This document shows positions 5,297 to 6,776 of a stretch of 6,776 nt of DNA, one piece after another (the first letter of the stretch is position 1; each line of letters starts with the position of its first letter). The notes beneath the pieces were generated by a model, which had not been told where the DNA came from, ran no database searches, and saw only the letters and a list, made by a program, of their open reading frames with translations. The position numbers and the translations under genes are program-made. This DNA comes from Oscillospiraceae bacterium (lineage in GTDB: Bacteria > Bacillota > Clostridia > Oscillospirales > Acutalibacteraceae): positions 1 to 6,776 of the forward strand of contig WREG01000107.1 of NCBI GenBank assembly GCA_009779455.1, written 5' to 3'.

Positions 5297-6457
5297 ATGG
5301 CTGACCCCGGAGGTATTATGCCGCTGTTATCGTTTGGTACGGCGGGGAACCTAAGTTTTTCAGGGGATTTGACCCCTGTGACCGCTGAAGCGGTTATTTT
5401 CAGGATTGTTTTATTGCTCTCGCTTATACTTGTCAACGCGTTTTTCGCCATGTCCGAAATGGCGGTGGTTTCAGTCAACAACCGCAAAATGGAGCGTTTA
5501 GCGTCGGAGGGGCATAAAAAAGCGCGGCAGGTCCTAACCTTAACGGGAAATTCGTCAGCGTTTTTATCGGCAATTCAAATAGGGGTTACCTTGGCCGGTT
5601 TCTTAACAAGCGCGGCGGCGGCGGAAAGCTTCGCCCCGGCGCTTGCGAGAGCGGCCTGTAATTATTTGCCCGCAAAGACGCCGCTTTCCCTCGTCAGCGT
5701 ACCGGCGCTGGTTCTTATAACGCTTGTGATTTCGTTTTTCTCAATAGCGTTCGGGGAATTGGTCCCGAAAAAAATAGCGCTGCGGAACCCCGAAAAAATC
5801 TCGTTTCATATATCGGGCGTGATGCTCGTAATTTTAAAGGCCGCGAAGCCTCTTATCAAAATTTTCTCCCTTACGACAAACGGCGCGCTTCGCCTTTTCG
5901 GCATTGACCCTGACGAAGGGGCTAAGCCGGTCACGGAGGAGGATATACTCATTCTCGTTGACGCGGGGGAAAAGGAAGGCTCTATTGAAAACGAATGCAA
6001 AGAAATGATACACAACATATTTAATTTTGACGACATAAACGCGGCGGACGTAATGACGCCTATTGAAAACATGACCGCCATAGAGGTTTCGGAACCCATG
6101 GGCGCTTTAATAAGCACGGCCGTTAATGAAGGGTATTCCCGCATACCCGTGTTTGAGGGTGCGAAGGATAACATCATCGGCATTATCTGCGTGAAAGATT
6201 TGTTGAAATATGTCGGCGCGGATATTCCCGAGGGTGTTACCGTAATGCAGATTATGCGGAAGGCGTATTATGCGCCGGAAACGAAAAAATGCGGCGGGCT
6301 TTTCAATGAAATGTGCGAAAGGCGCGTACAGATGGCAATAGTGACCGACGAATACGGCGCCGCCGCAGGGCTTGTCACGCTGGAGGACCTGCTCGAATCT
6401 GTCGTGGGCAACATCCGGGATGAATACGATGATGACGAAGAAGGTGTGGAAAGTTAA
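5297..6457 (+). CDS. CNNM/CorC-type membrane protein (DUF21 plus CBS pair), lacks CorC_HlyC domain
   Basis: A 386-residue integral membrane protein of the CNNM/CorC (hemolysin C-like) family, linked to magnesium or other divalent-cation efflux. The DUF21 transmembrane domain (about 34-210) shows the first helix ending NAFFAMSEMAVVSV (47-60), the QIGVTLAGF segment (94-102), and the third helix with the conserved GELVPKKIALRNPEKI (153-168). The CBS pair follows: CBS1 with DVMTP (251-255), SRIPVFEG and IIGIICVKDLL (293-303); CBS2 with TVMQIMRKAYYAPE, VTDEYGAAAGLVTLEDLLE (349-367). The protein stops soon after, in an acidic DEYDDDEEGVES tail; the usual CorC_HlyC domain of about 80 residues is missing and cannot be found downstream. 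The ATG at 5297 has GAGAGGA about 12 nt upstream; an in-frame ATG at 5318 has GGAGG only 4 nt before it and is the alternative start. Confidence 0.93.
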   Translation: MADPGGIMPLLSFGTAGNLSFSGDLTPVTAEAVIFRIVLLLSLILVNAFFAMSEMAVVSVNNRKMERLASEGHKKARQVLTLTGNSSAFLSAIQIGVTLAGFLTSAAAAESFAPALARAACNYLPAKTPLSLVSVPALVLITLVISFFSIAFGELVPKKIALRNPEKISFHISGVMLVILKAAKPLIKIFSLTTNGALRLFGIDPDEGAKPVTEEDILILVDAGEKEGSIENECKEMIHNIFNFDDINAADVMTPIENMTAIEVSEPMGALISTAVNEGYSRIPVFEGAKDNIIGIICVKDLLKYVGADIPEGVTVMQIMRKAYYAPETKKCGGLFNEMCERRVQMAIVTDEYGAAAGLVTLEDLLESVVGNIRDEYDDDEEGVES

Positions 6458-6458
6458 A

Positions 6459-6776
6459 TTAATAAAAATCCTTCCTGTACCCTATATAGTTATAACCTTT
6501 TACCTCGAAAAAATCTTCAAACACTGCGAAAGCCTTATAACCGCATTTTTCGTAGAATACAGGGTTTGTGAACCCCGACGTCCAGGTATAAATATGCTCT
6601 ATGCCGACGGATTTTATTTTATCCTCCAGCATCGCCAGCAGTTTCGCCCCGAGGCCCTGCCGCCTGTAATCTTCACGCACCCACAAATCGGTCAGATAAA
6701 ACCATTTATGGTTTGCAAGCCCGGAAGCAAAGGCGATTGCCATATTATTTTCTTCGGCGGTAAAAGAATACCTTTC
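6459..6776 (-). CDS. GNAT family N-acetyltransferase, N-terminus beyond window
   Basis: The last 105 residues of a Gcn5-related N-acetyltransferase, which uses acetyl-CoA to acetylate an amine. The core is clear: the strand WFYLTDLWV, the acetyl-CoA-binding motif A VREDYRRQGLGAKLL with the Q/RxxGxG pyrophosphate loop, then YTWTSGFTNPVFYEKCGYKAF, the usual motif B with the FYEK-GY turn. The reading frame stays open to the window edge. An internal ATG at 6743 would drop the first visible strand and has a weak ribosome site, so the real start is probably to the right of the window. The substrate is not identifiable. The gene converges on the CNNM/CorC-like gene with one base between stop codons. 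Confidence 0.88.
   Translation of the reverse strand, partial: ERYSFTAEENNMAIAFASGLANHKWFYLTDLWVREDYRRQGLGAKLLAMLEDKIKSVGIEHIYTWTSGFTNPVFYEKCGYKAFAVFEDFFEVKGYNYIGYRKDFY

Overview
The window looks like chromosomal DNA of a low-to-mid GC Gram-positive bacterium, most likely an anaerobic member of Bacillota (class Clostridia). The reasons are the rnhB-yraN gene pair, AAGGAGG-type ribosome binding sites, sigma-A-like promoters in AT-rich gaps, an MscL with a clostridial-looking zinc-ribbon tail, and an M19 dipeptidase and an AAC(3)-like protein of kinds I associate with Clostridia. A genus cannot be named from the sequence. There are eight genes, two of them cut by the window edges, and no tRNA, rRNA, CRISPR array, insertion sequence or phage gene.

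Leftward genes, read in the direction of transcription: a TTGTAA/TACAAT promoter near 5168-5196 drives rnhB (RNase HII), yraN (nuclease-fold UPF0102 protein), an M19 membrane-dipeptidase-like enzyme and mscL (mechanosensitive channel). rnhB and yraN overlap by ATGA, and mscL starts 6 nt after the dipeptidase stop. Between yraN and the dipeptidase lies a 95-bp gap that is almost entirely one odd element: degenerate AGTGNNN heptamers arranged as two inverted arms (4042-4121). One edge of it supplies the yraN stop codon.

A second leftward unit begins just after mscL at a promoter that matches consensus exactly (TTGACA, 17 bp, TATAAT; 2627-2655). It transcribes a large, cysteine-rich, apparently exported DUF4838 protein and, one nucleotide after its stop, an AAC(3)-type N-acetyltransferase that runs off the left edge. 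This pair of unknown function is the least explained part of the window.

Rightward, a promoter back-to-back with that of rnhB (the -35 boxes are 10 bp apart) drives a CNNM/CorC-type membrane protein (DUF21 plus two CBS domains) that lacks the usual C-terminal CorC_HlyC domain. It converges, with one base between the stop codons, on a GNAT acetyltransferase whose N-terminus lies beyond the right edge.

Most of the window is ordinary housekeeping and accessory content. The points worth a second look are the heptamer inverted repeat, the DUF4838-AAC(3) operon, the zinc-ribbon MscL and the shortened CNNM protein.
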